DNA from: Myxococcales bacterium | GTDB taxonomy: Bacteria; Myxococcota_A; Polyangia; Polyangiales; Polyangiaceae | Direction of reading: 5' to 3' | Assembly (NCBI GenBank): GCA_025359105.1 | Contig: JANYHK010000042.1 | Location: 1 to 56,111 of the forward strand | DNA length: 56,111 bases | Shown: positions 47,888 to 56,111 of the stretch, piece after piece | Position numbering within the stretch: position 1 is the stretch's first letter | Layout of the letters: the number at the start of each line of letters is the position of its first letter | The notes under the pieces: model-generated | Database searches by the model: none | What the model was told of the DNA's origin: nothing | What the model saw: only the letters and a program-made list of their open reading frames with translations | Translations under genes and position numbers: made by a program

Positions 47888-47914
47888 CCGTCCGGTGTTC
47901 GTTATAGCGGACGG
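47888..47914. promoter_or_regulatory. palindromic operator between cysH and cysD
   Basis: CCGTCCG (47888-47894) and CGGACGG (47908-47914) are perfect 7-bp arms with a 13-bp spacer. Within it lies GTTCGTTATAGCGGACG (47897-47913), shared at 14 of 17 positions with the promoter spacer of the porin gene. A related 10-mer, TATGCTAGAC, follows at 47923-47932 and includes a possible -10 box of cysD (TATGCT). Only 62 bp separate the two start codons, so one regulator here could control both directions. The type is unknown; Rrf2-like (CymR, IscR) or LysR-like proteins are candidates. Confidence 0.55.
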
Positions 47915-47939
47915 CTGTTGCTTATGCTAGACACAATCC

Positions 47940-48845
47940 ATGACTCTGACGCGCGGGCACCTCTCGTCGCTCGAGGACGAGGCCATCTTCATCCTCCGTG
48001 AGGTCGTCGCGACCCGGGCGCGACCGGTCCTCCTCTTCTCCGCCGGCAAGGACTCCATCGTCCTCCTGCACCTGGCGGTGAAGGCGTTTCGTCCCGCCCG
48101 CCTTCCGCTCGCGATCATGCACGTCGACACCGGGCACAACTTCCCCGAGGTCCTCGCCTTCCGCGACGCTCGCCTGGCGGAGGTCGGCGAGCCGCTCGTC
48201 GTCGCCAGCGTGCAGAAATCGATCGACGACGGGCGCGTCGTCGAGGAGCGCGGCCCCCGCGCGTCGCGCAACCGGCTGCAGAGCGTGACCCTGCTTGACG
48301 CCATCGCCGCCCACAAGTTCGACGCCGCGTTCGGCGGGGCGCGACGCGACGAGGACCGCGCGCGCGCCAAGGAGCGGATCATCAGCCTGCGCGACGAATT
48401 CGGGCAGTGGGAGCCGAAGAACCAGCGCCCCGAACTGTGGGAGCTCTACAACACGCACGTCCGCGGGGCAGAGCACCTGCGTGTGTTCCCGCTCTCCAAC
48501 TGGACCGAGCTCGACATCTGGGAATACGTGAGGCGGGAGCGGCTCGCGGTGCCGTCGATCTACTTCGCCCATACGCGCGAGGTCTTCGCGCGCGACGGCC
48601 TGCTCTACGCCGCCACGTCGGCGGTGACGCGCTTGCCGGGCGAGGTGCCGATCGAGGCCGAGGTGCGCTTCCGCACCGTCGGCGACATGACGTGCACCGG
48701 CGCCATCCGCTCGAGCGCGCGCACGCTCGAGGAGATCCTGCGCGAAACGGCCACCGCGACGGTGACCGAACGCGGCGCGACCCGGGCGGACGACAAAATC
48801 GGCGAGGCGGCGATGGAAGACCGAAAGCGCGAGGGGTACTTCTGA
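47940..48845 (+). CDS. cysD: sulfate adenylyltransferase subunit 2
   Basis: 301 residues, the normal CysD length. It joins sulfate to AMP to form APS. The PP-loop is VLLFSAGKDSIVLLHLAVKA, where family members usually have SGGKDS. MHVDTGHNFPEVLAFRD, AFGGARRDEDRARAKERI and YNTHVRGAEHLRVFPLSNWTELDIWEY are all characteristic, as is VRFRTVGDMTCTGAI near the end. Its TGA overlaps the cysN ATG by one base (TGATG), so the subunits are translated together. It is divergent from cysH across a 62-bp intergenic region carrying an operator. Confidence 0.97.
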   Translation: MTLTRGHLSSLEDEAIFILREVVATRARPVLLFSAGKDSIVLLHLAVKAFRPARLPLAIMHVDTGHNFPEVLAFRDARLAEVGEPLVVASVQKSIDDGRVVEERGPRASRNRLQSVTLLDAIAAHKFDAAFGGARRDEDRARAKERIISLRDEFGQWEPKNQRPELWELYNTHVRGAEHLRVFPLSNWTELDIWEYVRRERLAVPSIYFAHTREVFARDGLLYAATSAVTRLPGEVPIEAEVRFRTVGDMTCTGAIRSSARTLEEILRETATATVTERGATRADDKIGEAAMEDRKREGYF

Positions 48846-50155
48846 TGGCGACCGAGCAGAGCACGACCGATCTCCTCCCGCCCGCGCCACGCCGGCGCGC
48901 CCTCCGGTGCGCCACGGCCGGCAGCGTCGACGACGGCAAGAGCACGCTGCTCGGCCGCCTGCTCCTCGACGCGAAGGCGATCATGACCGACCAGCTCGAG
49001 CACGTCGAAGAGGCGAGCCGGCGCCGCGGCTATGCGCGGACCGACCTGGCGCTCGTCACCGACGGCCTGCGCGCGGAGCGCGAGCAGGGGATCACGATCG
49101 ACGTGGCGTGGCGCTACTTCGCGACGCCGGCGCGACGCTTCGTCCTCGCCGACGCTCCGGGACACGTGCAATACACGCGCAACATGGTGACCGCCGCGTC
49201 GCGGGCCGACGTCGCCATCGTGCTCGTCGACGTGCGCCACGGTCTCGTGGAACAGACGCGGCGGCACCTGTTCGTCACGCGCCTGCTCGGCGTCGCCGCC
49301 ATCGCGGTCGTCGTGAACAAGATGGACCACGTCGGCTACGCGTACGACGTCTTCGCCAAGGTGCGCGAGGACATCTCGAGCTACCTGGCTGCGCTCCCGC
49401 TGCCGGGTCCCATCCCCGAGGTGACGTTCTTCCCGGTGTCGGCGCTCGTGGGCGACAACGTGGTGGAGCGCTCGTCGGCCACTCCCTGGTACGATGGCCC
49501 AACGCTCCTGTCCTACCTCGAGGGGCTCGACGTCGAGGAGCGCGCCTCGCGCGGGCCTGCGCGCTTCGCGGTGCAGTGGGTCATCCGTCCGCAGAACGAG
49601 ACACATCCCGACTACCGCGGGTACGCCGGGCGCGTCCTCTCCGGAGCGCTGCGCAAGGGCGACGCGGTCACGGTTTGGCCGGCTGGCCTGCACTCGACGA
49701 TCGTACGCCTCGAGACGTTCGACGGGGACCTGGCGCTCGCGCCGGCGGGGACGGCGCTCACCGTGCACCTGGCAGGCGATCACGACGTCGGCCGCGGCGA
49801 TCTCATCAGCGTCGACGGCGAGGCGCAGCCCACGCTCTCCCGCGAGATCGAGGCCGATCTCGCGTGGGTTCACCCGTCGCAGGCGAATGTCGGCGTGCCC
49901 TACCTCCTCAAGCACGGCACGCGCGAGGTGCGCGCGGTCCTCGGCGCGATCGTGCACGTGTACGACGTCGCGACGGGCGCGCACACGAGCGGCGCCTCCG
50001 GCGGCCTGACGATGAACGGGATCGCACGCGTGCAGCTCCGCACCGCCGACCCCGTCCCCGTCGACGCGTTCGCGACGCGGCGCGAGACCGGGAGCTTCCT
50101 GCTCCTGGATCCCGCCTCGGGCGCCACCCTCGCCGCGGGCATGGTTCGCTCGTAG
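48845..50155 (+). CDS. cysN: sulfate adenylyltransferase subunit 1 (GTPase)
   Basis: 436 residues. It is the GTPase that drives APS formation by CysD. GTPase motifs: G1 GSVDDGKSTLLGRLL, G2/G3 EQGITIDVAW and DAPGHVQYTRNM, G4 NKMD and a late VSALVGDNV. Domains 2 and 3 are the EF-Tu-like barrels (YAGRVLSGALRKGDAVTVWP). The C-terminal APS kinase domain (CysC) found in some fused CysNC proteins is absent, which fits the use of APS directly by the 4Fe-4S CysH. The start is the ATG at 48845. Confidence 0.97.
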   Translation: MATEQSTTDLLPPAPRRRALRCATAGSVDDGKSTLLGRLLLDAKAIMTDQLEHVEEASRRRGYARTDLALVTDGLRAEREQGITIDVAWRYFATPARRFVLADAPGHVQYTRNMVTAASRADVAIVLVDVRHGLVEQTRRHLFVTRLLGVAAIAVVVNKMDHVGYAYDVFAKVREDISSYLAALPLPGPIPEVTFFPVSALVGDNVVERSSATPWYDGPTLLSYLEGLDVEERASRGPARFAVQWVIRPQNETHPDYRGYAGRVLSGALRKGDAVTVWPAGLHSTIVRLETFDGDLALAPAGTALTVHLAGDHDVGRGDLISVDGEAQPTLSREIEADLAWVHPSQANVGVPYLLKHGTREVRAVLGAIVHVYDVATGAHTSGASGGLTMNGIARVQLRTADPVPVDAFATRRETGSFLLLDPASGATLAAGMVRS

Positions 50156-50278
50156 GTGTTCACCAGAGCGAGGTGACGGCGATGGCCGACGGAGCCCGAC
50201 GCCGCACACGCCGCGCTCCTCGTCGCGCGAGGTGGATCTTGGCGACTGAGGCCGGAGCAGCGAAGGCTTGCCTCTTGT

Positions 50279-53200
50279 ATGCATCCACCGAATCCCCGAT
50301 CCTCCTCCCAAATGCCCACCGAGGAGGAGGCAGGCTCCGACACCGACAGCTTCATGCGAGAGGTCGCCAGCGCGCCCGCGGTCCCCATCCACAATCCCAC
50401 AGGCGAGACCTTCGGCCGCTACCGCATCCTGTCGCTCCTAGGCAAGGGCGGCATGGGGCGCGTGTACGAGGCCGACGACCTCGAGCTCGGACGGCGCGTC
50501 GCGATCAAGTTCCTGCCGATAGCGTTCGCGCAGCGCGCCGACAACGTGATGCGCTTCGTGCGCGAGCGCGCAGTGACCGCCGGGCTCGAGCACCCGGCCA
50601 TCGTGCCGGTCTACGACAGCGGCGTGTGGCCGAGCGGCGAGCCGTTCTACGTGATGCGCCAGGTGCGCGGGCAGCCCCTCGACCGGCGTCTGCGCGCCGC
50701 GCGCACGCTGGAAGAGCGCCTCTCGCTCCTCGGGAGCGTCATCGCTTCCGCCGACGCGGTCGCGTTCGCGCACAGCCGCGGCGTCGTGCATCGCGATCTC
50801 AAGCCGGCGAACATCCTCGTCGGGAGCTTCGGCGAGACGTTCGTGGCCGACTGGGGGATCGCCAAGCGCCTCCACGATCCGGACACCGCCGACGAGATGT
50901 CGCCGGTCATGGCTTCTCCCGACGTGCTCGACACGCAGCTCGGCTCGGTGCTCGGGACGCCAGGGTACATGGCGCCGGAGCAAGCGCGCGGTCAGGGGGT
51001 CGACGAACGGGTCGACGTCTATGCCCTGGGCGCGATCCTCCACGAGCTGCTCGTCGGCCGCGGCCCCTCGCCGTGGAGCGAGGACGCTGCGGTCGACCAT
51101 CTCTCGCCGGCGCGCATCGCCGCGAACGCGCCGAGCGCGCCGAGCGATCTCGTCGCGATCGCCGCCAAGTCGCTCTCCCGCGCGCCCGGCGACCGCTACG
51201 CCAACGCGTCGGAGCTCGCGAAAGAGCTGCATCGCTTCCAGACCGGCCAGCTCATCGGCGCTCGGCGTTACTCGTGGGCGGAGCTCACTCGGCGCTGGCT
51301 CGCGCGCCATCGCGCCGCGGCGATCGTCGCGTTGGCCATGGGCACGATCGTCCTCGCGGGCGGTCTCGTGAGCGTGCGCCGCATCGTGCGCGAGCGCGAC
51401 ACCGCGCAGACCGAGCGGGCCGCCGCCGACGCGGCGCGACGCGAGGCCACCGAGCGCAACCAGGCGCTGGTACTCCTCCAGGCGCGCGCCGAGCTCACGC
51501 GCGATCCCACCGCGTCGCTGGCCTGGCTGAAGCGCTACCCGCCGACGGCGGGCGGATGGAGCGAGGGCACGAGGATTGCGACCGACGCGGTCTCGCGCGG
51601 CGTGGCGCGCACGGTGTGGACCTTGAACCGGCCGCTCGGCTCGGTCGCGTTCACCCCCGACGGTCGAACGGTAGCCGCCGGCAGCGACGACGGGACCCTC
51701 ACGTTGCTCGACGTCGCCACCGAGGCGCAGCGCGCCTATCGCGAGCCCGACGGCGTGGGCAAGCGAATTGTCTTCACTCCCGACGGCGCCCGGGCCGCGA
51801 CGACGGACGGCCGCACGGCGGTGCGAATTTGGGATCTCGCGGCGGGAACGTCGGTGCGCTTGCCAGGCGAGAACATCGGCAACATCGGGTTCTCTCCCGA
51901 CGGCTCGATGCTCTTCGGGCGGCGCTCGGGAGGGTTCACGCGCCTGTGGCGCGTCGCGACCGGCGAGCCGATCGACCTCCCTTGCGGCGGTGACGCGCTC
52001 ATCGCCTTCGCGACGCGCCCGGGCACCATCTACTGCGCGCGAGGGTCTACGCTCGAGCACATCGAGCTCATTCCCCGCCGTGTGCTCGCGCATGTACAAC
52101 TCGAGCATGCCCCGTTCGATCTGCAGGCCTCCGGCGACGGCCGCTGGCTCGCGGCGTCGCTCATCGACAAGCTCACCCTCTGGAACCCGACGACGAATGC
52201 CCTTCGCACTATCTCTGTCGGCAAGGACGCGGTGCGCTTGGTCACCGCGTCGGGCGACGGTCGATTCTTCGTCACCTGCGGCTGGAGCCTGCCGCTGGGG
52301 CTCTGGCTCTTCGACGTCGAGAGCGCGACGCCGCGACTCCTCACCACCGGCGAGCGCTGCACGCGCCAGGGGTTTTCGTTCTCGTCCGACGGCACGCAGT
52401 TCGTCTCGGCGGTGCGCGGCGGTGGCGTGGCCATCCACGATCCGCTCCTCCCCCGCGTTCGCACGCTCCTAGGCCACGACACGGCGATCGGCGACGCGTC
52501 ATTCTCGCCCGACGGCAGCTTGCTCGCATCGGTCAGCACCGATGGCGCGGTCCGCCTGTGGCCGCTCGAGCGGGTTACCCGCCTCGAGCAGGACCCGATG
52601 GAGCGCATCGCCGCGGGAACGCGAGTCCTCCTCGCAATCCCCGACGGAGGGGTGGACGTCCTCGACGCCGACACCGGCGTCCGTGTCCACGCCTCGGGGC
52701 CGCGACCGAAGCGGTGGGCGGGGCGCGGAACGATCTCCGGCGACGGTCGCGTGGCGGCGTTCCCCGACGCCACTGGAACTCTGGTGATCTTCGACGTCGC
52801 CCGCCGCGAGGGCCACCTGCTAGGCAAGTACGACGAAGGCGCGGCGGTCGTCGCCGAGCAGCTCTCGTCCGACGGCGCGACGCTCGCGCTCTCCGACGAG
52901 AACGGCGGCGTGCGCGTCGTCGACGTCGCCACCGGCACGTCGCGCCCGCTCGGCCGGATGTCCGACAGGATTAGCGCCATGGCGGTCTCGAGAGGCGCCA
53001 GGCGCGTAGCCGCCTGCGGGCGCGACGGGACGGTCCACGTCTGGGACCTGTCCACTGGCGCGGAGCACGTGCCGCTGCGCACCGGCGCGCTTCTCTGGTT
53101 CGTCGGCTTCTCGCTCGACGGCAGCGAGGTCGCGGCCGCCGGGGGCGACGGGATCGTGTACCGCGCGGACGTCGCAGGCGAGCGGGTCACGCGCCTCGCC

Positions 53201-53515
53201 GGTCACGTGGGTTCCGTGAGCAGCGTCGACTTCTTCGCCGACGGGCGGCTCGTGTCGTCGGGATCCGACGGGACGGTGCGCGTGTGGAACCCCGGACCGA
53301 GCGACGGCTTCGTCGTGCGGAGGGAGCAGCTCTTCGAGGCGCGCCTCTCGTACGACGAGACGGTGATGATGAGCCGGGCGACGGGCGGATCGTGGATCTC
53401 GAAGACCGATCGCATGCCACCGACGTCGGCGGAGACGCTGCCGTTCATCGACTGGATCCGCAGCCAAACCAGCGCGCAGGTGGACGCGAAGGGAAGGTTG
53501 TCCTCCACGCCGTGA
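50279..53515 (+). CDS. transmembrane Ser/Thr kinase with WD40 sensor domain
   Basis: 1078 residues. The cytoplasmic kinase is at about 45-330: GKGGMGRVYEA, Lys77, HRDLKPAN at 171-178, DWG instead of DFG at 191-193, and GTPGYMAPE at 226-234. A transmembrane helix follows (AAIVALAMGTIVLAGGLVSV, about 345-365) and a coiled-coil region. From about 440 to the end are WD40/PD40-type repeats (VAFTPDGRTVAAGSDDGTLTL, ATTDGRTAVRIWDLAAGTS, VRLWPLERVT, DGTVHVWDLSTG, DGTVRVWNPG) forming propellers on the far side of the membrane. An ATG at 50312 is an alternative start. It follows cysN by 123 bp on the same strand. Confidence 0.93.
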   Translation: MHPPNPRSSSQMPTEEEAGSDTDSFMREVASAPAVPIHNPTGETFGRYRILSLLGKGGMGRVYEADDLELGRRVAIKFLPIAFAQRADNVMRFVRERAVTAGLEHPAIVPVYDSGVWPSGEPFYVMRQVRGQPLDRRLRAARTLEERLSLLGSVIASADAVAFAHSRGVVHRDLKPANILVGSFGETFVADWGIAKRLHDPDTADEMSPVMASPDVLDTQLGSVLGTPGYMAPEQARGQGVDERVDVYALGAILHELLVGRGPSPWSEDAAVDHLSPARIAANAPSAPSDLVAIAAKSLSRAPGDRYANASELAKELHRFQTGQLIGARRYSWAELTRRWLARHRAAAIVALAMGTIVLAGGLVSVRRIVRERDTAQTERAAADAARREATERNQALVLLQARAELTRDPTASLAWLKRYPPTAGGWSEGTRIATDAVSRGVARTVWTLNRPLGSVAFTPDGRTVAAGSDDGTLTLLDVATEAQRAYREPDGVGKRIVFTPDGARAATTDGRTAVRIWDLAAGTSVRLPGENIGNIGFSPDGSMLFGRRSGGFTRLWRVATGEPIDLPCGGDALIAFATRPGTIYCARGSTLEHIELIPRRVLAHVQLEHAPFDLQASGDGRWLAASLIDKLTLWNPTTNALRTISVGKDAVRLVTASGDGRFFVTCGWSLPLGLWLFDVESATPRLLTTGERCTRQGFSFSSDGTQFVSAVRGGGVAIHDPLLPRVRTLLGHDTAIGDASFSPDGSLLASVSTDGAVRLWPLERVTRLEQDPMERIAAGTRVLLAIPDGGVDVLDADTGVRVHASGPRPKRWAGRGTISGDGRVAAFPDATGTLVIFDVARREGHLLGKYDEGAAVVAEQLSSDGATLALSDENGGVRVVDVATGTSRPLGRMSDRISAMAVSRGARRVAACGRDGTVHVWDLSTGAEHVPLRTGALLWFVGFSLDGSEVAAAGGDGIVYRADVAGERVTRLAGHVGSVSSVDFFADGRLVSSGSDGTVRVWNPGPSDGFVVRREQLFEARLSYDETVMMSRATGGSWISKTDRMPPTSAETLPFIDWIRSQTSAQVDAKGRLSSTP

Positions 53516-53679
53516 CGGCGCAGCGACGCTGGGAGCGTCGAGCTCGGCTACCGCGTCTGCGACGATTCCGCGCACTCGGAGTGCGGCGGCGGGGAGCGGG
53601 CCGTCGCGTCGTGCACGCCGGAAGACATTCCACCCGTCGTCGATCGCCCCGTCGCGCAGGAGCGCCGCGCCCGGTGTGG

Positions 53680-53873
53680 GTCTAGGGCCTGTCCCCATAT
53701 TCGCGAAGCGAATCTTCCCCGTACGCGTGCCCGTGCCCGTGCCCGTGCCCGATCCAGATCGATGGTGTGGTCGCCGGAAAATGCTGTGCACACTGCACGC
53801 TATTTCCATCGATGGCGGCGTGTGTTCCATGTGGACGCACGATGGTGCGTACGCAACTGGACAGGCCCTAGAC
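53680..53873. mobile_element. MITE-like element with 15-bp perfect terminal inverted repeats
   Basis: GTCTAGGGCCTGTCC (53680-53694) and GGACAGGCCCTAGAC (53859-53873) are exact complements and bound a 194-bp segment. CTAG within both ends (53682-53685, 53868-53871) could be the target duplication, leaving core ends GGGCCTGTCC. Such ends and a CTAG-type target are known in IS5-family elements, so this may be a non-autonomous derivative. The inside has no transposase. It contains four GTGCCC copies. It is the main content of the 407-bp gap 53516-53922. Confidence 0.65.
53727..53750 (+). repeat. four tandem GTGCCC hexamers inside the MITE-like element
   Basis: Four exact GTGCCC copies. GC-rich hexamer arrays occur also at 783-959 and, as part of a coding linker, within the cupredoxin gene. 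Confidence 0.85.
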
Positions 53874-53922
53874 TCGAATTGCCCTAAAGTCTCGTGGCCC
53901 CCGAGCCGTTCTCCACTAGGAG

Positions 53923-55041
53923 ATGGCACTCCCGCTCGCGACTTCCACGCTCGAGGACTTCTGGTTCGGTGAGGGCACGAGCGACGAAACGGAACACGCG
54001 GCCGCCGAGTCCGTCGCGGCGCTCGTCGCGCGCGTCCACGGGGTGAAGCCGCTGCCCGTCGCCGCGAGCAAGCTCGCGCGTGTGGCGAAGGAGCCGGAGA
54101 CGCCGGTCGCGGCCATCGCGAAGATCCTCGAGAGCGATCCCGGTCTGCTGTCGCGCGTGCTGCGGCTGGTGAACTCGGCGGCGTTCGGCCTGCGCGTGCC
54201 GTGCAAGTCGGCGAAGAACGCGGTGACCCTCCTGGGGCCGAAGCGCATCGCGGAGCTGGCGATGGCGAGCGCGGTCCTCGATCTCTTCGACGACACCTCG
54301 GGCCAGGCGCGCGGCATCCTCGAGCACGCGCTCGCGACCGCCGCGGTCATGAAGCGGCTCGCGCAGAAGTGCGAGATGAACGTCGAGGACGCCTTCACGT
54401 GCGGCTTGCTCCACGACATCGGCAAGCTGATGCAGCTTCAAGTCGGCGACGAGACGTACGCCGCGCTCCTCGCCGGAGACGACGGCAACTGCGACACCAT
54501 CCACCTCCGCGAGCGCGAGGCGCTCGGCTTCGACCACGGCGTGCTCGCGGGCCACATGCTGCGTGTGTGGAACGTGCCGTCCCCGGTGCCCGAGGCGATC
54601 GGCCTGCATCACCACCTCGCGCGCGCGTACCGGGTCGGAGGTGCGGTCGCCGAATTGGTGCACCTGCTCCGCGTCACGGAGTTGCTCGTCGATGCCGCGA
54701 CGACCCCGCGACCCGATGAAGAGGTGCTCGACGCGCTCGCGAAAGACGAGTCGGTCTCGTACGTGGAGCTCTCGCGCGACGACCTGTTCTCCCTTTGGGG
54801 CGAAGTGCACGGAGCCATCGCGAACAGCAAGCGCGCGCTCAACGGAGACGCGGCCAACGACGGCGGGCTCGAGGACGACAGCGGTGTCCACGTGCGGCAG
54901 CCCACACCCGTCGCGCGCGACGCCACCAGCAACGACGCCCCCCGCGCCCCTCGCTATGCGCGCAGCCAGGTCGCCAGCACCGTCGCGGTTTGCGTCGGCC
55001 TTGCCGCAGCCGTCGCCGCGCTGGTCTCGCTCATCCGCTGA
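53923..55041 (+). CDS. HDOD-domain protein with C-terminal membrane anchor
   Basis: 372 residues. The HDOD domain covers about residues 40-240: LPVAASKLARVAKEPETPVAAIAKILESDPGLLSRVLRLVNSAAFGL, VTLLGPKRIAELAMASAVLDLF, then CGLLHDIGKLMQLQVG (HD residues retained) and FDHGVLAGHMLRVWNVPSPVPEAIGLHHH. HDOD proteins relay signals and often affect chemosensing, cell cycle or c-di-GMP pathways. A polar linker (about 300-350) leads to a hydrophobic helix at the end (VAVCVGLAAAVAALVSLI), an unusual tail anchor for the family. The AGGAG directly abuts the ATG, so a slightly later start is possible. Confidence 0.88.
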   Translation: MALPLATSTLEDFWFGEGTSDETEHAAAESVAALVARVHGVKPLPVAASKLARVAKEPETPVAAIAKILESDPGLLSRVLRLVNSAAFGLRVPCKSAKNAVTLLGPKRIAELAMASAVLDLFDDTSGQARGILEHALATAAVMKRLAQKCEMNVEDAFTCGLLHDIGKLMQLQVGDETYAALLAGDDGNCDTIHLREREALGFDHGVLAGHMLRVWNVPSPVPEAIGLHHHLARAYRVGGAVAELVHLLRVTELLVDAATTPRPDEEVLDALAKDESVSYVELSRDDLFSLWGEVHGAIANSKRALNGDAANDGGLEDDSGVHVRQPTPVARDATSNDAPRAPRYARSQVASTVAVCVGLAAAVAALVSLIR

Positions 55042-55054
55042 AGCGGCCGCGCGG

Positions 55055-56111
55055 TCAGAGCGCCCTGGTGGCGCCGGTCGGCAACACTTCCTCGAACGCC
55101 TCGCCCGGGGCGCCGGGCTTGGTCACGTGGAGCCACGCGCCGCCGGTGGCGTCGGCGCCGACGCTCAAGCCAGTGTCGACGAGGAAGAGCAGGCCGCCGT
55201 ACTTCTGGGCCATCTGATCGGCGCCGCGCGTGCTGCCGTCGGCGAAACCGACGCTGCCCGGTTGGTGACCCATCACCAGGTGGCTCACGCCGAGCGCCTG
55301 CGTCCACGTCGTGAGGAGCGCGGTGGGGTTGCCGGTCGCGTCCCACCACTGCGGGCCCGCCCCGGAGAGGCGCGCCTCGAGCAGCGAGTCGGTCGCGGAG
55401 AGGACCGGCGCGCCGAAGCCGGCGCCGTCGATGCCGGTCACCAGATCCATGGAGAGCTGCGCGACGGACTTGCCGCCGGTCTTGCCGCCGTGCACGAAGA
55501 ACCAGCTTCCGACCTTCGCCGCGATCGGGAGGCCGCGGATGAAGGCCCCCACGTCGTTCTGCCCCGCGGCCGTCGCCTGCGGCGTGAGGCCGAGGCTCAC
55601 CAGCTGCGGGTCGATGCCGTCCTTACCGGCGGCCTTGCTGTTGAGCGGATCGGCGAGGAACTCGGCCTCGTGGTTGCCGAGGGTGACCACCACGCGCCCG
55701 CCGTGGGCCGCGGCGTCCGCCTCCAGCGACGAGAGAATGTCGATCGCGCCGAGCGCGTCGGTGCCTTTGTCGATCACGTCGCCGGTGACGACCAGGAGCG
55801 CGGCGCCGCCGGCCCAGGTGTACGGCCCGTTGCCCGCGATCAGCCCGGCTCCGCGCAGGGTCCGCACCATCGCGGCCGGATCGCCGTGCACGTCGCCCAT
55901 CGCGTAGATGTCGACCGCCCCGTGCCAGGCGAACACCGCGGGGTGCGCGATCCAGTCGCGCGCGCCAGGCGCCGAAAGGTCGGGAGCCCCCGCGACCGCG
56001 AGGTCGGCGCCCGAGCCCGCGCTCGCCGCGTCGGTGCGCGCGCGGGCGGCGAGATCCCCTGGCGCGATCGCCGCGTCGCCGAGTCCGTCGCTATCCGGCG
56101 CGACCGGGAAG
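55055..56111 (-). CDS. PPP-type metallophosphoesterase, 5' end outside the window
   Basis: The frame is open to the window edge, so the N-terminus is missing. A GTG at 55936 gives 293 residues, but the frame continues upstream with an Asp/Ala/Gly-rich linker (SGADLAVAGAPDLSAPGARD), typical of secreted or lipoprotein N-termini. The calcineurin-like/PPP motifs are all present: AMGDVHGDPAAMVRTLRG, VVTGDVIDKGTDAL, VVTLGNHEAEFL, FFVHGGKTGG and LVMGHQPGSV. The order GDxHG, GDxxDxG, GNHE and HGG points to the bacterial (Shewanella-like) PPP phosphatase group. It converges with the HDOD gene 13 bp away. Confidence 0.88.
   Translation of the reverse strand, partial: FPVAPDSDGLGDAAIAPGDLAARARTDAASAGSGADLAVAGAPDLSAPGARDWIAHPAVFAWHGAVDIYAMGDVHGDPAAMVRTLRGAGLIAGNGPYTWAGGAALLVVTGDVIDKGTDALGAIDILSSLEADAAAHGGRVVVTLGNHEAEFLADPLNSKAAGKDGIDPQLVSLGLTPQATAAGQNDVGAFIRGLPIAAKVGSWFFVHGGKTGGKSVAQLSMDLVTGIDGAGFGAPVLSATDSLLEARLSGAGPQWWDATGNPTALLTTWTQALGVSHLVMGHQPGSVGFADGSTRGADQMAQKYGGLLFLVDTGLSVGADATGGAWLHVTKPGAPGEAFEEVLPTGATRAL

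Noticed and set aside
48845-50155. Bifunctional CysNC
   Set aside because: The protein ends after the third EF-Tu-like domain; no APS kinase domain follows.
48605-50392. 595-codon minus-strand frame opposite cysN
   Set aside because: Antisense of the GTPase gene; no conserved motif.

Overview
The window is high-GC, densely packed chromosomal DNA from a myxobacterium-like organism (Myxococcota, probably Polyangia/Polyangiales). The support is indirect: three large eukaryotic-type Ser/Thr kinases with HEAT, AAA/TPR and WD40 tails, many lipoproteins with Asp/Ala/Gly/Thr-rich linkers, an orphan J-domain/Hsp70 pair, and long GC-rich hexanucleotide repeats. No rRNA, tRNA, CRISPR array, prophage or intact IS element was recognised.

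Layout. 1-9.6 kb: Uma2-type nuclease, a hexamer repeat array, a PPOX flavoprotein, a PQQ-type propeller lipoprotein, aconitase, a peptidoglycan-binding/glycine-zipper protein, a large propeller lipoprotein and a MarR regulator. 9.6-24.6 kb: small membrane protein; fumC overlapping an FMN reductase; a kinase-Hsp70-(pseudo-receiver/J-domain) gene set; a lipoprotein; a tri-haem cytochrome c; transaldolase; a VWA lipoprotein with an unknown partner; DNA polymerase IV. 24.6-33.8 kb: two alpha/beta hydrolases, a zinc-ribbon/MopE membrane protein, an MBL-fold lipoprotein, LamG and cupredoxin lipoproteins, and an APH-DUF6285-acyl-CoA dehydrogenase operon. 33.8-37.7 kb: a 1298-aa kinase-AAA-TPR signalling protein.

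37.7-50.2 kb is a sulfate-assimilation island and the most informative region. It holds an outer-membrane anion porin, a periplasmic sulfate-binding protein, a PiT-family (CysP-like) permease, cysteine synthase, then a tightly overlapping operon cysH - siroheme synthase - cobA - sulfite reductase, divergent from cysDN. Together these take sulfate to APS (CysDN), to sulfite (4Fe-4S APS reductase), to sulfide (siroheme reductase, with its cofactor made in the same operon) and to cysteine (CysK). No APS kinase is present, as expected for the APS route. The original ABC importer seems to be lost: only a 3' piece of cysT and a 5' piece of cysW remain, fused to a frameshifted membrane-protein relic. 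The PiT-cysK pair sits between the surviving binding-protein gene and these relics. A nearly identical 17-bp motif occurs before the porin and between cysH and cysD, suggesting one regulon.

50.2-56.1 kb: a kinase/WD40 receptor, a 194-bp MITE-like element with 15-bp perfect inverted repeats, an HDOD protein, and a PPP-type phosphatase cut by the window end.

All calls come from reading translated sequence. No database search, alignment or composition statistic was run.
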